Assembly (NCBI GenBank): GCA_902784615.1
Contig: CACZVN010000007.1
Coordinates: 62,001-126,000, forward strand
Reading direction: 5' to 3'
DNA: 64,000 nt
Source of the DNA: an uncultured Prevotellaceae bacterium
GTDB taxonomy: Bacteria > Bacteroidota > Bacteroidia > Bacteroidales > Bacteroidaceae
In this document: one piece after another, positions 50,635 to 59,786 of the stretch
Layout: each line of letters opens with the position of its first letter
How positions within the stretch are numbered: the first letter of the stretch is position 1
The notes under the pieces: generated by a model
Databases searched by the model: none
Told to the model about the DNA's origin: nothing
What the model saw: the letters and a program-made list of their open reading frames with translations, nothing else
Made by a program: the position numbers and the translations under genes

Positions 50635-51975
50635 TCAGACGATAGGAAGTGAGATACCGCTGATTTTCTGATAAACCTCAAGAGCATAGACGTCCGTCAT
50701 GCCACTGATATAGTCAATGACAGCCATGAGGCGTGTTTCCAAGTCTGATGCCTCAATGTCGTACTGACTGCTGACGCGGCTGATAAGGTGCTTGGAGTAA
50801 AAACGCTCCGGGTGAACGGCGGCTCCTATGAATTTCTCCAGTAACGTCTGCATAATCTGATAGCCGGAGAGTTCCACGTCGAGCACGGGACGGCTCTTGT
50901 AGATGCGGCTGACAGAGAATTGGATGCAGCGCTGGTAGGCTTCTTGCTGTAAGGTGCTGATGTGGTCGATGAGGCTGCCCTTGAACAAACCGCTCAGAAT
51001 CTCTTCCTCATGTTCCACGAAGACGCGCACACACTCGTTCTCTAATTTGCCGATGACGCAGGCGCGCAGATAGACCACTTTCTCGTTGTTGTCCGTAACG
51101 CCCTCTTCGATGATGCGTTGCTGGATATGCTGTTGGTTCTGTTCGTCGAAGAAAGCCAACAACAACTTCATGGTTTCTTCGTATGAAATAATTTTAAGTT
51201 TGTGGGCATCTTCGATGTCCATGATTTCGTAGCAGATATCATCTGCGGCTTCCACCAGATAGACCAGCGGATGACGGGCGTATCTTAGTGGTTCTCCCAT
51301 CTCAGACTGGCAGATAATTCCGAGTTCGTCGGCAATCCGGCGATAGTTGTCCTTCTCCGTCTCAAAGAATCCGAACTTTCCTTTTTTGCCTGAGGCGGTG
51401 GAAGAAAACGGGTATTTGACGATGCTGGCCAATGTGGAATAAGTCATGACAAAACCGCCAGGGCGACGGCCCTGGAACTGATGGGTCAGCAGACGGAAGG
51501 CATTGGCATTGCCCTCGAAGTGGGTAATGTCGCTCCAGAACTGGGGACTCACCTCGCGCTGCAACTGACTGCCGTTCCCCTCGATGAAAAAGGCCTGGAT
51601 TGCCTTTTCGCCGCTGTGGCCAAAGGGCGGGTTGCCCAGGTCGTGGGCCAGACAGGCGGTGGCGACGATCTGTCCGATCTCCTGAAAGAGCGTGTCCTTC
51701 AGTTCGGGATGCTTCCTGATCAGTTGCTGGGCCACGTCATTGCCCAACGACATGCCGACACTGGCCACCTCCAGCGAATGTGTCAGACGGTTGTGTACGA
51801 AGATACTGCCAGGAAGGGGGAATACCTGGGTCTTGTTCTGCAAACGACGGAATGGGGCTGAGAAAATCAGACGGTCGTAGTCGCGTTTGAACTCCGTACG
51901 GTCGTCGTGTCGCTCAGGGTGACGATGCTCCTGTCCGAGTCGTTTATTGGAGATAAGTTGCTGCCAATTCATCAT
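50635..51975 (-). CDS. dgt: dGTP triphosphohydrolase, HD family
   Basis: Hydrolyses dGTP (and related dNTPs) to the nucleoside and triphosphate. HD-domain motifs: RLTHSLEVASVG, AHDLGNPPFGHSGE, and later DDICYEIMDIED. I start at ATG 51975 (MMNWQQLISNKRLG), which fits the family N-terminus (RRTEFKRDYDRLIFSAPFRRL follows with D for the first R); a longer frame to 52056 would include the promoter. 446 residues. It stands divergently to dut, another dNTP-pool enzyme. Confidence 0.92.
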   Translation of the reverse strand: MMNWQQLISNKRLGQEHRHPERHDDRTEFKRDYDRLIFSAPFRRLQNKTQVFPLPGSIFVHNRLTHSLEVASVGMSLGNDVAQQLIRKHPELKDTLFQEIGQIVATACLAHDLGNPPFGHSGEKAIQAFFIEGNGSQLQREVSPQFWSDITHFEGNANAFRLLTHQFQGRRPGGFVMTYSTLASIVKYPFSSTASGKKGKFGFFETEKDNYRRIADELGIICQSEMGEPLRYARHPLVYLVEAADDICYEIMDIEDAHKLKIISYEETMKLLLAFFDEQNQQHIQQRIIEEGVTDNNEKVVYLRACVIGKLENECVRVFVEHEEEILSGLFKGSLIDHISTLQQEAYQRCIQFSVSRIYKSRPVLDVELSGYQIMQTLLEKFIGAAVHPERFYSKHLISRVSSQYDIEASDLETRLMAVIDYISGMTDVYALEVYQKISGISLPIV

Positions 51976-51985
51976 AACTAGAGTG

Positions 51986-51993
51986 CAAAAGTA
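51986..51993 (-). promoter_or_regulatory. -7 box of dgt
   Basis: Minus strand TACTTTTG, 10 bp before ATG 51975. Confidence 0.5.
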
Positions 51994-52056
51994 ACGAATT
52001 TTACCTAAAAAATTACATTTTTTACAGAAAAATATGGATAATTGAAGATAAATCAT

Positions 52057-52064
52057 TAATTTTG
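52057..52064 (+). promoter_or_regulatory. -7 box of the dut operon
   Basis: Reads TAATTTTG, 27 bp before the dut ATG; divergent from the dgt promoter 64 bp away. Confidence 0.5.
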
Positions 52065-52091
52065 CACATTGTTTAGGATGAATTTATACGT

Positions 52092-52529
52092 ATGTTAGAA
52101 ATAAAAGTAGTCAACAAAGGCCATCAACCTTTACCTCAATATGCCACCGCACAGAGTGCTGGTATGGATCTCCGTGCTAATCTTGATGAGCCCGTCGTGC
52201 TGAAGCCGATGGAGCGCAGACTGATCCCTACGGGACTGCATATCTCTCTGCCCGTGGGTTATGAGGCTCAGGTGAGACCACGCAGCGGACTGGCTCTGAA
52301 GAAAGGTATTACGGTACTGAACACGCCTGGTACGATTGATGCGGACTATCGTGGTGAGATTGGTGTGGTGCTGATCAACTTGTCGCAGGAGACGTTTGTC
52401 GTGGAGGATGGCGAGCGCATCGCCCAGATGGTGATTGCCCGTAATGAGCAGGGTGCTTTCATCCCTGTGGAGGTGCTCGACGAGACAGAGCGTGGCGAAG
52501 GCGGCTACGGACATACGGGAGTGAAATAA
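52092..52529 (+). CDS. dut: dUTP diphosphatase
   Basis: Trimeric dUTPase that splits dUTP to dUMP and diphosphate. All five family motifs are visible: [44 protein letters not shown], and [10 protein letters not shown] (the last with Tyr and His where Phe and Ser are common). 145 residues. Its stop overlaps the next start by one base (TAATG). Confidence 0.96.
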   Translation: MLEIKVVNKGHQPLPQYATAQSAGMDLRANLDEPVVLKPMERRLIPTGLHISLPVGYEAQVRPRSGLALKKGITVLNTPGTIDADYRGEIGVVLINLSQETFVVEDGERIAQMVIARNEQGAFIPVEVLDETERGEGGYGHTGVK

Positions 52530-54232
52530 TGCGGAGAACGATAATCATAGGGTGGTTGATGCTGATGGGCATCGGGTGTATGGCTGATGATTTCAGTCAG
52601 CGCATCTACGACCAGTTCTTCATGGAGGCGATGGTACAGCGGCAAAAAGGTAACAATGACGCTGCCTTCGACCTGTTGCGCCATTGTCAGGAGTTGAACC
52701 CCAAGGCTCCTGAGGTGTATTACTTCCTGGCCCAGTATTATATGGCCCTGCGGAATCAGGAGAAAGCAACGGAATGCGTGAAGCAGGCTGCCGCGCTGAA
52801 TCCGGATAACGAGACCTATATGGAGACGCTGGCCCATAGTTATATCCAGCAGCAGGATTACGCCAGTGCTATCCCAGTCATTGAGGGTATCTATGATCGG
52901 AACAAGGAGCGTGAGGATATGCTCGAGATGCTGTTCCAGCTCTATCAGCAGGTCGAAGACTATGCCAATGCCATCAATGTGTTAGAGAGGATGGAGCGTA
53001 TTGACGGTAAAAACGAGCGCCTGTCGATGGCCAAGAGCGAGATCTTTACGCGGATGGGCAACAAGAAGGCTGCCATTGCGGAGATGGAGGCACTGGCCAA
53101 GCAGTTCCCCAACGATCTGAACTATATGGCGATGTACGGTGAAGCACTGATGATGAATGGTCAGACCAAGAAGGCACTGGCCGTCTATGATCAGGTGCTG
53201 GCTCAGGAGCCGGACAATAACCGTGTGCTGATGTCGTTGCGTACCTATCATCAGTCAGAGGGTCACTGGGCAGTGGCCGATTCTTTGGCAGAACGGGTGT
53301 TGTTGAGCAGCAACGCTACTTCTGATGAGAAGATCCATCTGCTGAGGCAGGAGGTGTCGGCCAGCGAGAATCATGGCGGTGACAGCACGCGCGTGTTGAC
53401 GCTCTTCAGAAAGATGCTGGCACAGCCGCAGTCCAGTCCAGACATGGCGATCCTCTGTGCGTCCTATATGAATTCCAAACAGATGCCGAAGGATTCTATT
53501 GCCAGCGTGCTGAATCAGGTGCTTGCCCTTGCTCCCGACTATGCAGCTGCCCGTCTTCAACTGGTGGGCTATGCTTGGGAGGCCGAGGATATGGATAAGG
53601 TGATCACACTCTGTCAGGAAGCCCGTCAGTATAACCCCGACGAGATGGCTTTCTACTACTATCAGGGCATCGCCTATTACAAGCGCGACAGTCTGGATCA
53701 GGCATTGTCGGCATTCCAGAACGGTATCGGTGTTATCAACGACAACAGTAATCCGGATATTGTTTCGGACTTCTATGCTGTGATGGGCGATATCCTCCAT
53801 CAGAAAGGTCTCGCGGAAGAGGCTTTCGCAGCCTACGATTCCTGCCTCCAGTGGAAGGATGATAATATCGGGTGCCTGAACAACTATGCCTATTACCTCA
53901 GTGAACGTGGTGAACGACTGAGCGAGGCGGAGGAGATGAGCTTCAAGACCGTGAAGGCAGAGCCCAAGAATGCCACCTATCTGGATACTTACGCCTGGAT
54001 ACTCTTCATGCAGGAGCGCTATGCCGAGGCGAAGATATATATTGACCAGGCTCTTCAGAATCTGGAGGACTCGCTTGGCAATGAGGTGATTGTGGAACAT
54101 GCAGGGGATATCTATGCCCAGAACAAGGACATGGACCGTGCACTCTCTCTCTGGCGTGATGCTCAGCAGAAGAAACCTGAGGATCAGCTGTTACTTAGAA
54201 AAATCAAACTTAAAAAATATTTGAAAGAATGA
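52529..54232 (+). CDS. Tetratricopeptide repeat (TPR) exported protein, probably lipoprotein
   Basis: 567 residues. The N-terminus RRTIIIGWLMLMGIGCMADD resembles a lipoprotein signal, though the lipobox GIGC is weak. The rest is a long chain of TPR-like helix pairs, for example APEVYYFLAQYYMALRNQEKA, NYMAMYGEALMMNGQTKKALAVYDQVL and AYDSCLQWKDDNIGCLNNYAYYLSERGE. Such proteins are scaffolds. It lies between dut and a DUF4292 lipoprotein gene and overlaps both, so it belongs to an envelope operon. Confidence 0.85.
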   Translation: MRRTIIIGWLMLMGIGCMADDFSQRIYDQFFMEAMVQRQKGNNDAAFDLLRHCQELNPKAPEVYYFLAQYYMALRNQEKATECVKQAAALNPDNETYMETLAHSYIQQQDYASAIPVIEGIYDRNKEREDMLEMLFQLYQQVEDYANAINVLERMERIDGKNERLSMAKSEIFTRMGNKKAAIAEMEALAKQFPNDLNYMAMYGEALMMNGQTKKALAVYDQVLAQEPDNNRVLMSLRTYHQSEGHWAVADSLAERVLLSSNATSDEKIHLLRQEVSASENHGGDSTRVLTLFRKMLAQPQSSPDMAILCASYMNSKQMPKDSIASVLNQVLALAPDYAAARLQLVGYAWEAEDMDKVITLCQEARQYNPDEMAFYYYQGIAYYKRDSLDQALSAFQNGIGVINDNSNPDIVSDFYAVMGDILHQKGLAEEAFAAYDSCLQWKDDNIGCLNNYAYYLSERGERLSEAEEMSFKTVKAEPKNATYLDTYAWILFMQERYAEAKIYIDQALQNLEDSLGNEVIVEHAGDIYAQNKDMDRALSLWRDAQQKKPEDQLLLRKIKLKKYLKE

Positions 54233-55083
54233 AATGGCTTAGTTTTGTAAGAGTTGCCGTATTGGCACTGCCGTTAGTGCTCGTCTCTTGTGGTTCACAC
54301 AAGAAAGTTGTTCAGTCTACGAACATGACTCCGGAAGTAAGGGACAAAGTGGAATTCCTTACAAAGGTGAAGGAGAATGCCCAGACAGGGAAGTTCCTTA
54401 CATCTAAAGTGAAATTCTCTGTTGAGGTGGGACAGCAGAAACTCACGTTGACAGGAAACCTGAAGATGAAGCGTGACGACGTGATCCGCCTGCAGTTGAT
54501 GGCCTTTGGATTCGTGGAGGCTGGACGCATTGAAATGACGAAAGACTACGTACTTATCATGGACCGTATCAACAAGCAGTACCTGAAGGCTCCATGGATG
54601 TCTGTCGATTTCCTGCGCAACAGCGGACTGAACTTCAACACGATCCAGGCACTTTTCTGGAACGAGTTGTTCAGACCGAATCAGGTGTCAACGGATAATG
54701 AGAAAACCGACTCGCTGGCTTCCTACAGTATCCTTGCGAATGGCGACGACATGATTGTTGGTCTGGAAACTGGTAAGATGGACTATAGTTGGCTGGTGAG
54801 CAGGGAGGCAAGACTGATCCGCATGGCTAACATCCTGTATAAGGATCGCTTCAATGGCAATACCCAGTTGAACTGGGATTATGACCAGTTTGAGAAGCTG
54901 AACAAGAACCTCTTCCCCCATAAGCATGCGATCTCGCTGACAACCCCCGAGAAGGAAGTGAAGTTAGGTATGACCTTGAACTATATCGGGGCAGAGACGG
55001 AATGGGAACCACGTACGGAGATCTCCAACAAATACCGTGAGGTGACCGTCGATGAGATCCTGCGTCGTTTCATGGCGTTATAA
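54229..55083 (+). CDS. DUF4292 family lipoprotein
   Basis: 284 residues with a clear lipobox (LPLVLVSCGS). DUF4292 is a Bacteroidetes family whose fold I expect to be like LolA/LolB lipoprotein carriers; the antiparallel strand pattern here (FSVEVGQQKLTLTGNLKMKRDDVIRLQL, DYVLIMDRINKQYL) fits that. It overlaps the TPR gene by 4 bp and precedes an EnvC-like gene by 6 bp. A role in outer-membrane lipoprotein delivery is inferred. Confidence 0.85.
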   Translation: MKWLSFVRVAVLALPLVLVSCGSHKKVVQSTNMTPEVRDKVEFLTKVKENAQTGKFLTSKVKFSVEVGQQKLTLTGNLKMKRDDVIRLQLMAFGFVEAGRIEMTKDYVLIMDRINKQYLKAPWMSVDFLRNSGLNFNTIQALFWNELFRPNQVSTDNEKTDSLASYSILANGDDMIVGLETGKMDYSWLVSREARLIRMANILYKDRFNGNTQLNWDYDQFEKLNKNLFPHKHAISLTTPEKEVKLGMTLNYIGAETEWEPRTEISNKYREVTVDEILRRFMAL

Positions 55084-55089
55084 TCATAG

Positions 55090-56727
55090 ATGAAGAGACT
55101 CCTCGTTCTTTGTTTCTTAGCGTGTTTGGTGGCAGTCGTTCCTGCTCAGCAGCCTAAAAGAGGCGCTGTCCAGAAGAAGACGACTACCACCAAATCTCGT
55201 GGTACCACCCAGAAGCAGGCTACTAAAAAACAGCCCGCCAAGAAACAGTCTGCCCAAAAGAAGACCACTGCCAAGCAGCCGACTGTGACGGTCAAGAGCC
55301 TGAAGAACGAACAGCAGCAGGTACGCCAGCATATCAAGGAACAGGAGCGACGCCTGCGGGCCAACGAGGCGGATGTCAAGAAAAGGCTGCAGAACTTGAT
55401 GGTCATCACGAATGAGATTGCCGATAAGCGGAAGACTATCGACACCATCCGCCATGACATCACCCGTCTGGATACGACGATCCATGTGCTGCAAGATCAA
55501 CTCGTTGTCTTGGGAAAAGAACTGGATGAGCGCAAACAGCGTTTCGTGAAGTCCATACGGTACATGCACCGTAACAGGAACATCCAGAGTCAGATCATGT
55601 TTGTCTTCAGTGCCAAGAATCTCTCGCAGATGTATCGTCGTATGCGATTTGTCAAGGAGTATGCCGCCTTCCAGCAGACACAGGGCGAGGCCGTGAAGTC
55701 GATGCGCGATCAGGTAGCAGAGGCATACAAGGAACTGAGGGATACTAAGAAACAGAAAAACGCCTTGCTGATCCGTGGTGAGGAGGAGAAGAAGTCGCTG
55801 GAGAACAAACAGGTGGAGCAGCAGAATGTTGTGAGCTCCCTGAAAAAACAGCAGAAGACCATCCAGAGTATCATCGACAAACAGAAGAAACGCGATGCGG
55901 AGTTGAATGCCCAGATCGACAAGTTGATTGCTCAGGAAATCGCGCGTGCTAAAGCCCGTGCTGAGGCGGAGGCCAAGCGGAAGGCTGCAGAAGAGGCTGC
56001 CAAGAAACGTGCTGAGGAACTGGCCAGGAAGAAAGCCGAGGCAGAGGCTGCCGCCCGTGAGAATGCCCGACGCATTGCTGAGGCTAAGGCCAAGGAGGAA
56101 AAGGCCAAGGAAGAGGCCAGGGCCGCCGCTCGTAAGAGTGCTGCTGAGAAAGCGGCTGCCGAGAAGAAAGCCCGTGAGGCAGAGAAAGCCCGTAAGGATG
56201 CAGAGCGTAAGGCCGATGCAGAGCGGAAAGCCCGCGAGCGCGAGGTGGCTGAGGCCAAGAAGTCGGCAGAGACTAAAAAGACTACGGATGCGAATTATCT
56301 GGTATCTTCGGAAGACCGTCGCTTGAGTGGCAACTTCGAGAGCAACAAGGGGCGTCTGCCCATGCCGATAGCCGGCAGTTATCAGATCGTACACCGTTTT
56401 GGTACGAACACCGTTACCGACGTGAAGGGACATGTCACACTGGATAAGAAGGGTATTGACATCAAGGGACAGCCAGGCGCACAGGTGCGGGCGGTCTTCG
56501 ATGGAGAGGTTTCGGCCGTGTTTGGCTATGCGGGGACGACGGTTGTCATCATCCGTCACGGCAGTTATCTGTCAGTCTATTGTGAACTGGCATCCGTGAG
56601 TGTCAGCCGTGGTCAGAAAGTGAGTGCCCGTCAGACCATCGGAAAAGTGGGCTCCGACGGACTGATGCAGTTCCAGTTGCGAAATGGCAACACGAAACTG
56701 AACCCTGAACTGTGGCTGGGCAGATAG
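55090..56727 (+). CDS. EnvC-like murein hydrolase activator with degenerate LytM domain
   Basis: 545 residues: signal peptide (LVLCFLACLVAVVPAQQ), a Lys/Thr-rich linker, a long coiled coil (about residues 65-400, very rich in Ala, Glu, Lys), and a C-terminal LytM/M23 domain (about 425-545). The zinc ligands of active M23 peptidases are not evident: KKGIDIKG lacks the first His, VYCELASV replaces the HxH strand, and LMQFQLRNG the usual LHFE. This matches EnvC, which activates amidases at the division site and is not itself a peptidase. Last gene of the dut operon; it ends 1 bp before the convergent M20 gene. Confidence 0.88.
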   Translation: MKRLLVLCFLACLVAVVPAQQPKRGAVQKKTTTTKSRGTTQKQATKKQPAKKQSAQKKTTAKQPTVTVKSLKNEQQQVRQHIKEQERRLRANEADVKKRLQNLMVITNEIADKRKTIDTIRHDITRLDTTIHVLQDQLVVLGKELDERKQRFVKSIRYMHRNRNIQSQIMFVFSAKNLSQMYRRMRFVKEYAAFQQTQGEAVKSMRDQVAEAYKELRDTKKQKNALLIRGEEEKKSLENKQVEQQNVVSSLKKQQKTIQSIIDKQKKRDAELNAQIDKLIAQEIARAKARAEAEAKRKAAEEAAKKRAEELARKKAEAEAAARENARRIAEAKAKEEKAKEEARAAARKSAAEKAAAEKKAREAEKARKDAERKADAERKAREREVAEAKKSAETKKTTDANYLVSSEDRRLSGNFESNKGRLPMPIAGSYQIVHRFGTNTVTDVKGHVTLDKKGIDIKGQPGAQVRAVFDGEVSAVFGYAGTTVVIIRHGSYLSVYCELASVSVSRGQKVSARQTIGKVGSDGLMQFQLRNGNTKLNPELWLGR

Positions 56728-56728
56728 G

Positions 56729-57793
56729 TTAGAGACTGAGTCCCTCTAACAGATAGACATAGGTTTCGATAGCCTGTTCAATCTCGGAAATTCTGATGAA
56801 CTCGTCAGCCGAATGTGAACGGCTCGACTCACCTGGTCCCAATTTAAAGGAGGGGAATGGCATCAGTGCCTGGTCACTCAGGGTGGGAGAGCCGAAAGGC
56901 TTCTTTCCGATTTCCAGACATCTCCTGACCAGTGGATGCTCTACGGGGATGCTTGACGAGTGCAGACGGAACGAACGGGCGCGCAGTTCGCACTTCGTCA
57001 TCTTCTTCTGCAGAAAGTTGAACAGGTATTCGTTCTGATAGAACTCGTTCGTGCGTACATCTATTATAAAATGGAGCGTGTCAGGGATGACGTTATGCTG
57101 TGTGCCGCTCTCCACCACTGTCACCGTCATCTTCGTGGGCCCCAGCAACTCGCTCTCCTTACGGAACTTATAGTCGCGCAGCCACACCAGATCGTCCAAT
57201 GCCTCATAGATCGCATTCACACCCTCGTTCCTGGCGGCATGACCAGATTTGCCGTGGGCATAGCCGTCGATCACCATCAGACCTTTCTCCGCGATGGCAG
57301 GTTGCATGCCAGTGGGCTCTCCCACAATGGCGACATCCACCTTCGGAAGCAGGGGTAGCACACGGCTGAAGCCATTCGGCCCCGATACCTCTTCTTCTGC
57401 TGAGGCTACCCAGAGGAGATTATAGTTCCTCTGACGGTGCAGCAGGATACGGTAAGCCTGTAAGGTGGCGACAAGACCACCGCCACAGTCGTTGGCTCCC
57501 AGTCCATAGATCAGATCGCCTTCCTGCGTGGGGATGAAGGGATCGCGCGACCACGAGGCCACAGGTCTGACGGTGTCGATGTGGGCATTCAGCATCACCG
57601 TGGGACGGTTGTTGTCCCAGTCAGGACAGCCCACCCAGAGGTTATTGCCTTCACGTCCGTGGGGCAGGTCCCAGTGGTTCAGGTATTCCGACAACTTATC
57701 GGCAGCAGCAGTTTCTTCCTTACTGACCGAAGGGATGGCGATGAGTTCTTTCAGCAGTCTGATGGCATCGTTGGTATAGGCCTGTATTTCCAT
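56729..57793 (-). CDS. M20 family deacylase, ArgE/DapE type
   Basis: 354 residues, cytosolic. Metal-site motifs: LNAHIDTV (His, Asp), GLGANDCGGG (bridging Asp), ASAEEEVSG (catalytic Glu pair), VGEPTG, and a late SRSHSADEF with the last His. It resembles deacylases of the arginine pathway; Bacteroidetes use succinylated or acetylated intermediates there, so the substrate may be an N-acyl-ornithine or N-acyl-citrulline. No other arg gene is in the window, so a dipeptidase role cannot be ruled out. Confidence 0.87.
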   Translation of the reverse strand: MEIQAYTNDAIRLLKELIAIPSVSKEETAAADKLSEYLNHWDLPHGREGNNLWVGCPDWDNNRPTVMLNAHIDTVRPVASWSRDPFIPTQEGDLIYGLGANDCGGGLVATLQAYRILLHRQRNYNLLWVASAEEEVSGPNGFSRVLPLLPKVDVAIVGEPTGMQPAIAEKGLMVIDGYAHGKSGHAARNEGVNAIYEALDDLVWLRDYKFRKESELLGPTKMTVTVVESGTQHNVIPDTLHFIIDVRTNEFYQNEYLFNFLQKKMTKCELRARSFRLHSSSIPVEHPLVRRCLEIGKKPFGSPTLSDQALMPFPSFKLGPGESSRSHSADEFIRISEIEQAIETYVYLLEGLSL

Positions 57794-57798
57794 TCAAT

Positions 57799-58749
57799 TT
57801 AGTTTTTAGTTTTCCGTTTTGATAAGATCACAGAGAGTCCCATCGACAATACGAGCAGACCAAAGATCACGGCCAGCGAGATCGTGGTGGGGATTTCGAT
57901 GTCTTTCAACTCCAACAGCATCTTCACGCCTACGAAACTGAGGATAACACCCAGTCCGTATTTCAGGTAGGTGAAGTATTTGGCCACAGCTGCCAGCGCG
58001 AAGTAAAGGGCACGTAGTCCAAGGATAGCGAAGATGTTCGATGTCAGCACGATGAAGGGGTCATGGCTCACGGAGAACACAGCGGGGATGCTATCCACGG
58101 CAAAGGCCACGTCCGTCGTCTCGATCACCAGCAGAGCAATGAAGAGTGGTGTGGCCAGACGCCTGCCGTTCTCCACGATGAAGAACCTGTCCTCGTGCAT
58201 CTGATCCGTCACGGGGAAGAATCTCTTGAAGATCTTCACGAAGATGTTCTTCGAGGGATCCACCTGTTCGTCACCCTGCTGGCCGAACATCTTGATGCCT
58301 GTATAGATCAGGAAAACTCCGAAAACACCGAGTATCCACTCAAAGCGAACGATCAGGGCCGTACCTGCGAAGATAAAGATGCTTCTCAGTATCAGGGCGC
58401 CGAGGATGCCCCAGAACAATACTTCGTGCTGATATTTCCTTTGAACACCGAAGAACGAGAACAACATCAGGAATACGAACAGATTATCCATCGACAGCGA
58501 CTTCTCGATGATGTAACCTGCCAGGAACTCCATCGCCATCTCGTGTGAGTTGCCAGGGTAAAAGAAGTAGATGCCTGCACCAAACAGCAGCGACACGATG
58601 ATCCACACGGCCGTCATCTTCAGGGCTTCGGAGATGCTGACCTCATGCTGCCCGTTCTTGCCGAACGACTTCAAGTCGATCCACAGCATCACGAGCACCA
58701 TGACGTAAAACAGGATCCACACCCACCAGGGCAAACTGATCATTTCCAT
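57799..58749 (-). CDS. TerC/Alx family integral membrane protein
   Basis: 316 residues and about nine membrane spans. The family signatures are AGYIIEKSLSMDNLFVFLM and VIETTDVAFAVDSIPAVFSV, which carry the buried acidic residues thought to bind metal. TerC/Alx proteins have been tied to manganese export and metalation of exported enzymes. It has its own promoter and ends 5 bp before the M20 gene start, so the two are likely cotranscribed. Confidence 0.92.
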   Translation of the reverse strand: MEMISLPWWVWILFYVMVLVMLWIDLKSFGKNGQHEVSISEALKMTAVWIIVSLLFGAGIYFFYPGNSHEMAMEFLAGYIIEKSLSMDNLFVFLMLFSFFGVQRKYQHEVLFWGILGALILRSIFIFAGTALIVRFEWILGVFGVFLIYTGIKMFGQQGDEQVDPSKNIFVKIFKRFFPVTDQMHEDRFFIVENGRRLATPLFIALLVIETTDVAFAVDSIPAVFSVSHDPFIVLTSNIFAILGLRALYFALAAVAKYFTYLKYGLGVILSFVGVKMLLELKDIEIPTTISLAVIFGLLVLSMGLSVILSKRKTKN

Positions 58750-58773
58750 CTATGCTTTTCTCTTTTTCAGTTG

Positions 58774-58781
58774 CAAAGGTA
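58774..58781 (-). promoter_or_regulatory. -7 box of the TerC-M20 operon
   Basis: Minus strand TACCTTTG, 24 bp before ATG 58749. Confidence 0.55.
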
Positions 58782-58940
58782 CGAAATTCTTGCGAATAAT
58801 GCGTAACAATATATTATATTTTTTCTCCAAAATTGTGCTGTAGTATTCGAACTGTCAGGTATTCTTTGACTGTTGTAACATTTTCCACTTCTCTGGTATT
58901 TGCAAATCATAATTCTTTGTTTTTCCATATTACTATTTTT
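58782..58940. other. AT-rich stretch without recognisable features
   Basis: No supported gene, RNA or repeat was found between the TerC promoter and the hairpin at 58941. This is the first part of a 1-kb gene-free region (58782-59566) whose remainder is filled by the repeats listed next. Confidence 0.4.
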
Positions 58941-58984
58941 AAAGTTAAGCCACCTCTTTCGAGGTGGCGAGCCTTAGCTTTTTT
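58941..58984 (+). terminator. Hairpin with T-run in the 59-kb repeat island
   Basis: GCCACCTC and GAGGTGGC pair around TTTC (58949-58968), with further pairing of the flanks (AAAG...CTTT) and six T after it. It has terminator form but no gene on the plus strand ends here. Confidence 0.5.
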
Positions 58985-59057
58985 CATCTAAGGGGGATAT
59001 TCTGCTGCGAAGATAAGGAGTTTTTCTTAGACTTACAAACATTTCTGCAAATATTTT

Positions 59058-59145
59058 GATATAATCGTGTAAAAGCACTGCAAACAAAGCATGATTATAT
59101 CTCACGGCGTGCCTGGCACCTTGTGACATGGCACCTTGTGACATA
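59058..59145. repeat. Short inverted and direct repeats
   Basis: GATATAATCGTG (59058-59069) pairs with CATGATTATATC (59090-59101). It is followed by GTGCCTGGCACC, a palindrome, and two direct copies of GGCACCTTGTGACAT (59115-59144). Confidence 0.5.
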
Positions 59146-59264
59146 AAGGGTGAGGAAATCTCTCTCCCCACCCTTTGCATTAGAAAACTGTGATACTGTG
59201 ATGTTCAGGCGGCTGGTTGGTGCTTGGCGAGATACTTGTCCGTCTTTTGGTAATTATAATACAG

Positions 59265-59450
59265 GCTCCACCCCCAAATCATTGGAAACACCTTTAAATA
59301 CAAGGAAAGTCGCCAAAAACAGTCCCCCGAAGCTCCCCTATAGGTCCCCCTTTTTTTGTGAAAGGGGGAGGTGAGGGGGACCTTCGGGGGACTTCCAGCC
59401 GCCATCTTCCCCAGTATTTAAAGGCCTTTGCGAGATTTTGGGGGTGGGGC
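59265..59450. repeat. 186-bp imperfect palindrome
   Basis: Outer arms GCTCCACCCCCAAATC...CCTTTAAATAC and GTATTTAAAGG...GGGGGTGGGGC match in reverse complement; inner arms AGTCCCCCGAAG and CTTCGGGGGACT match perfectly; the centre has CCCCCTTT against AAAGGGGG. It could form a long stem or cruciform. No coding capacity; possibly a MITE-like element. Confidence 0.65.
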
Positions 59451-59460
59451 ATATATAATA

Positions 59461-59565
59461 AGTACCATTTTAGCAGAATTAAGTGGCTTCGTAGTAAAAT
59501 TCAGTGGCCTCCTACGATCGTAAAGTGCCACCAAATTTTGATTTAGTGGCGCTTATTTGGTGAAA
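59461..59565. repeat. 21-bp phased array, copy 2
   Basis: Cores at exact 21-bp steps: AGTACC 59461, AGTGGC 59482, AGTGGC 59503, AGTGCC 59524, AGTGGC 59545. It shares AAAGTGCCACCAAATTT with copy 1 at 9350-9454. It ends directly at the stop of the small minus-strand gene remnant, as copy 1 follows nrdG. Confidence 0.6.
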
Positions 59566-59566
59566 G

Positions 59567-59684
59567 TCACTCCCGTGTCAGGTCTTCGATCTGGTCGATG
59601 ATGTCCTGATACTGACGCTGGGTCTTGAAATTGATACTGAGACCGCAGATGGCGCCGATGATGCCACCTATGCATCCATTCCAT
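59567..59684 (-). pseudogene. Possible small membrane protein gene, frameshifted
   Basis: On the minus strand a -7 box (TAACTTTG, 59689-59696) is followed after 4 bp by ATG 59684 (MEWM). That frame is not protein-like, but the next frame reads IGGIIGAICGLSINFK then TQRQYQDIIDQIEDLTRE and stops at 59567, a glycine-rich hydrophobic segment plus a charged tail. A one-base error or mutation near 59670 would join the two into a protein of about 38 residues. Evidence is slight, and I do not recognise the family. Confidence 0.3.
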
Positions 59685-59759
59685 AAGACAAAGTTACGAA
59701 AATCTACACGAAATTTGAAAAATTTTCAGGAAAGCGAAGAAAATCTGCGTAGAAATGTG

Positions 59760-59767
59760 TATTTTTG
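59760..59767 (+). promoter_or_regulatory. -7 box of comEC
   Basis: Reads TATTTTTG, 19 bp before the ATG at 59787. Confidence 0.5.
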
Positions 59768-59786
59768 CAGCGTTAAATCGAATGGT

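Noticed and set aside
55117-56559. Long open frame (480 codons) antisense to the EnvC-like gene
   Set aside because: It is Leu-rich low-complexity protein produced by the complement of Lys/Ala/Glu coiled-coil codons; the sense gene has clear domains and operon overlap.
58974-59546. Short open frames in the 59-kb island
   Set aside because: They cover palindromes and direct repeats, and have no ribosome site or family resemblance.
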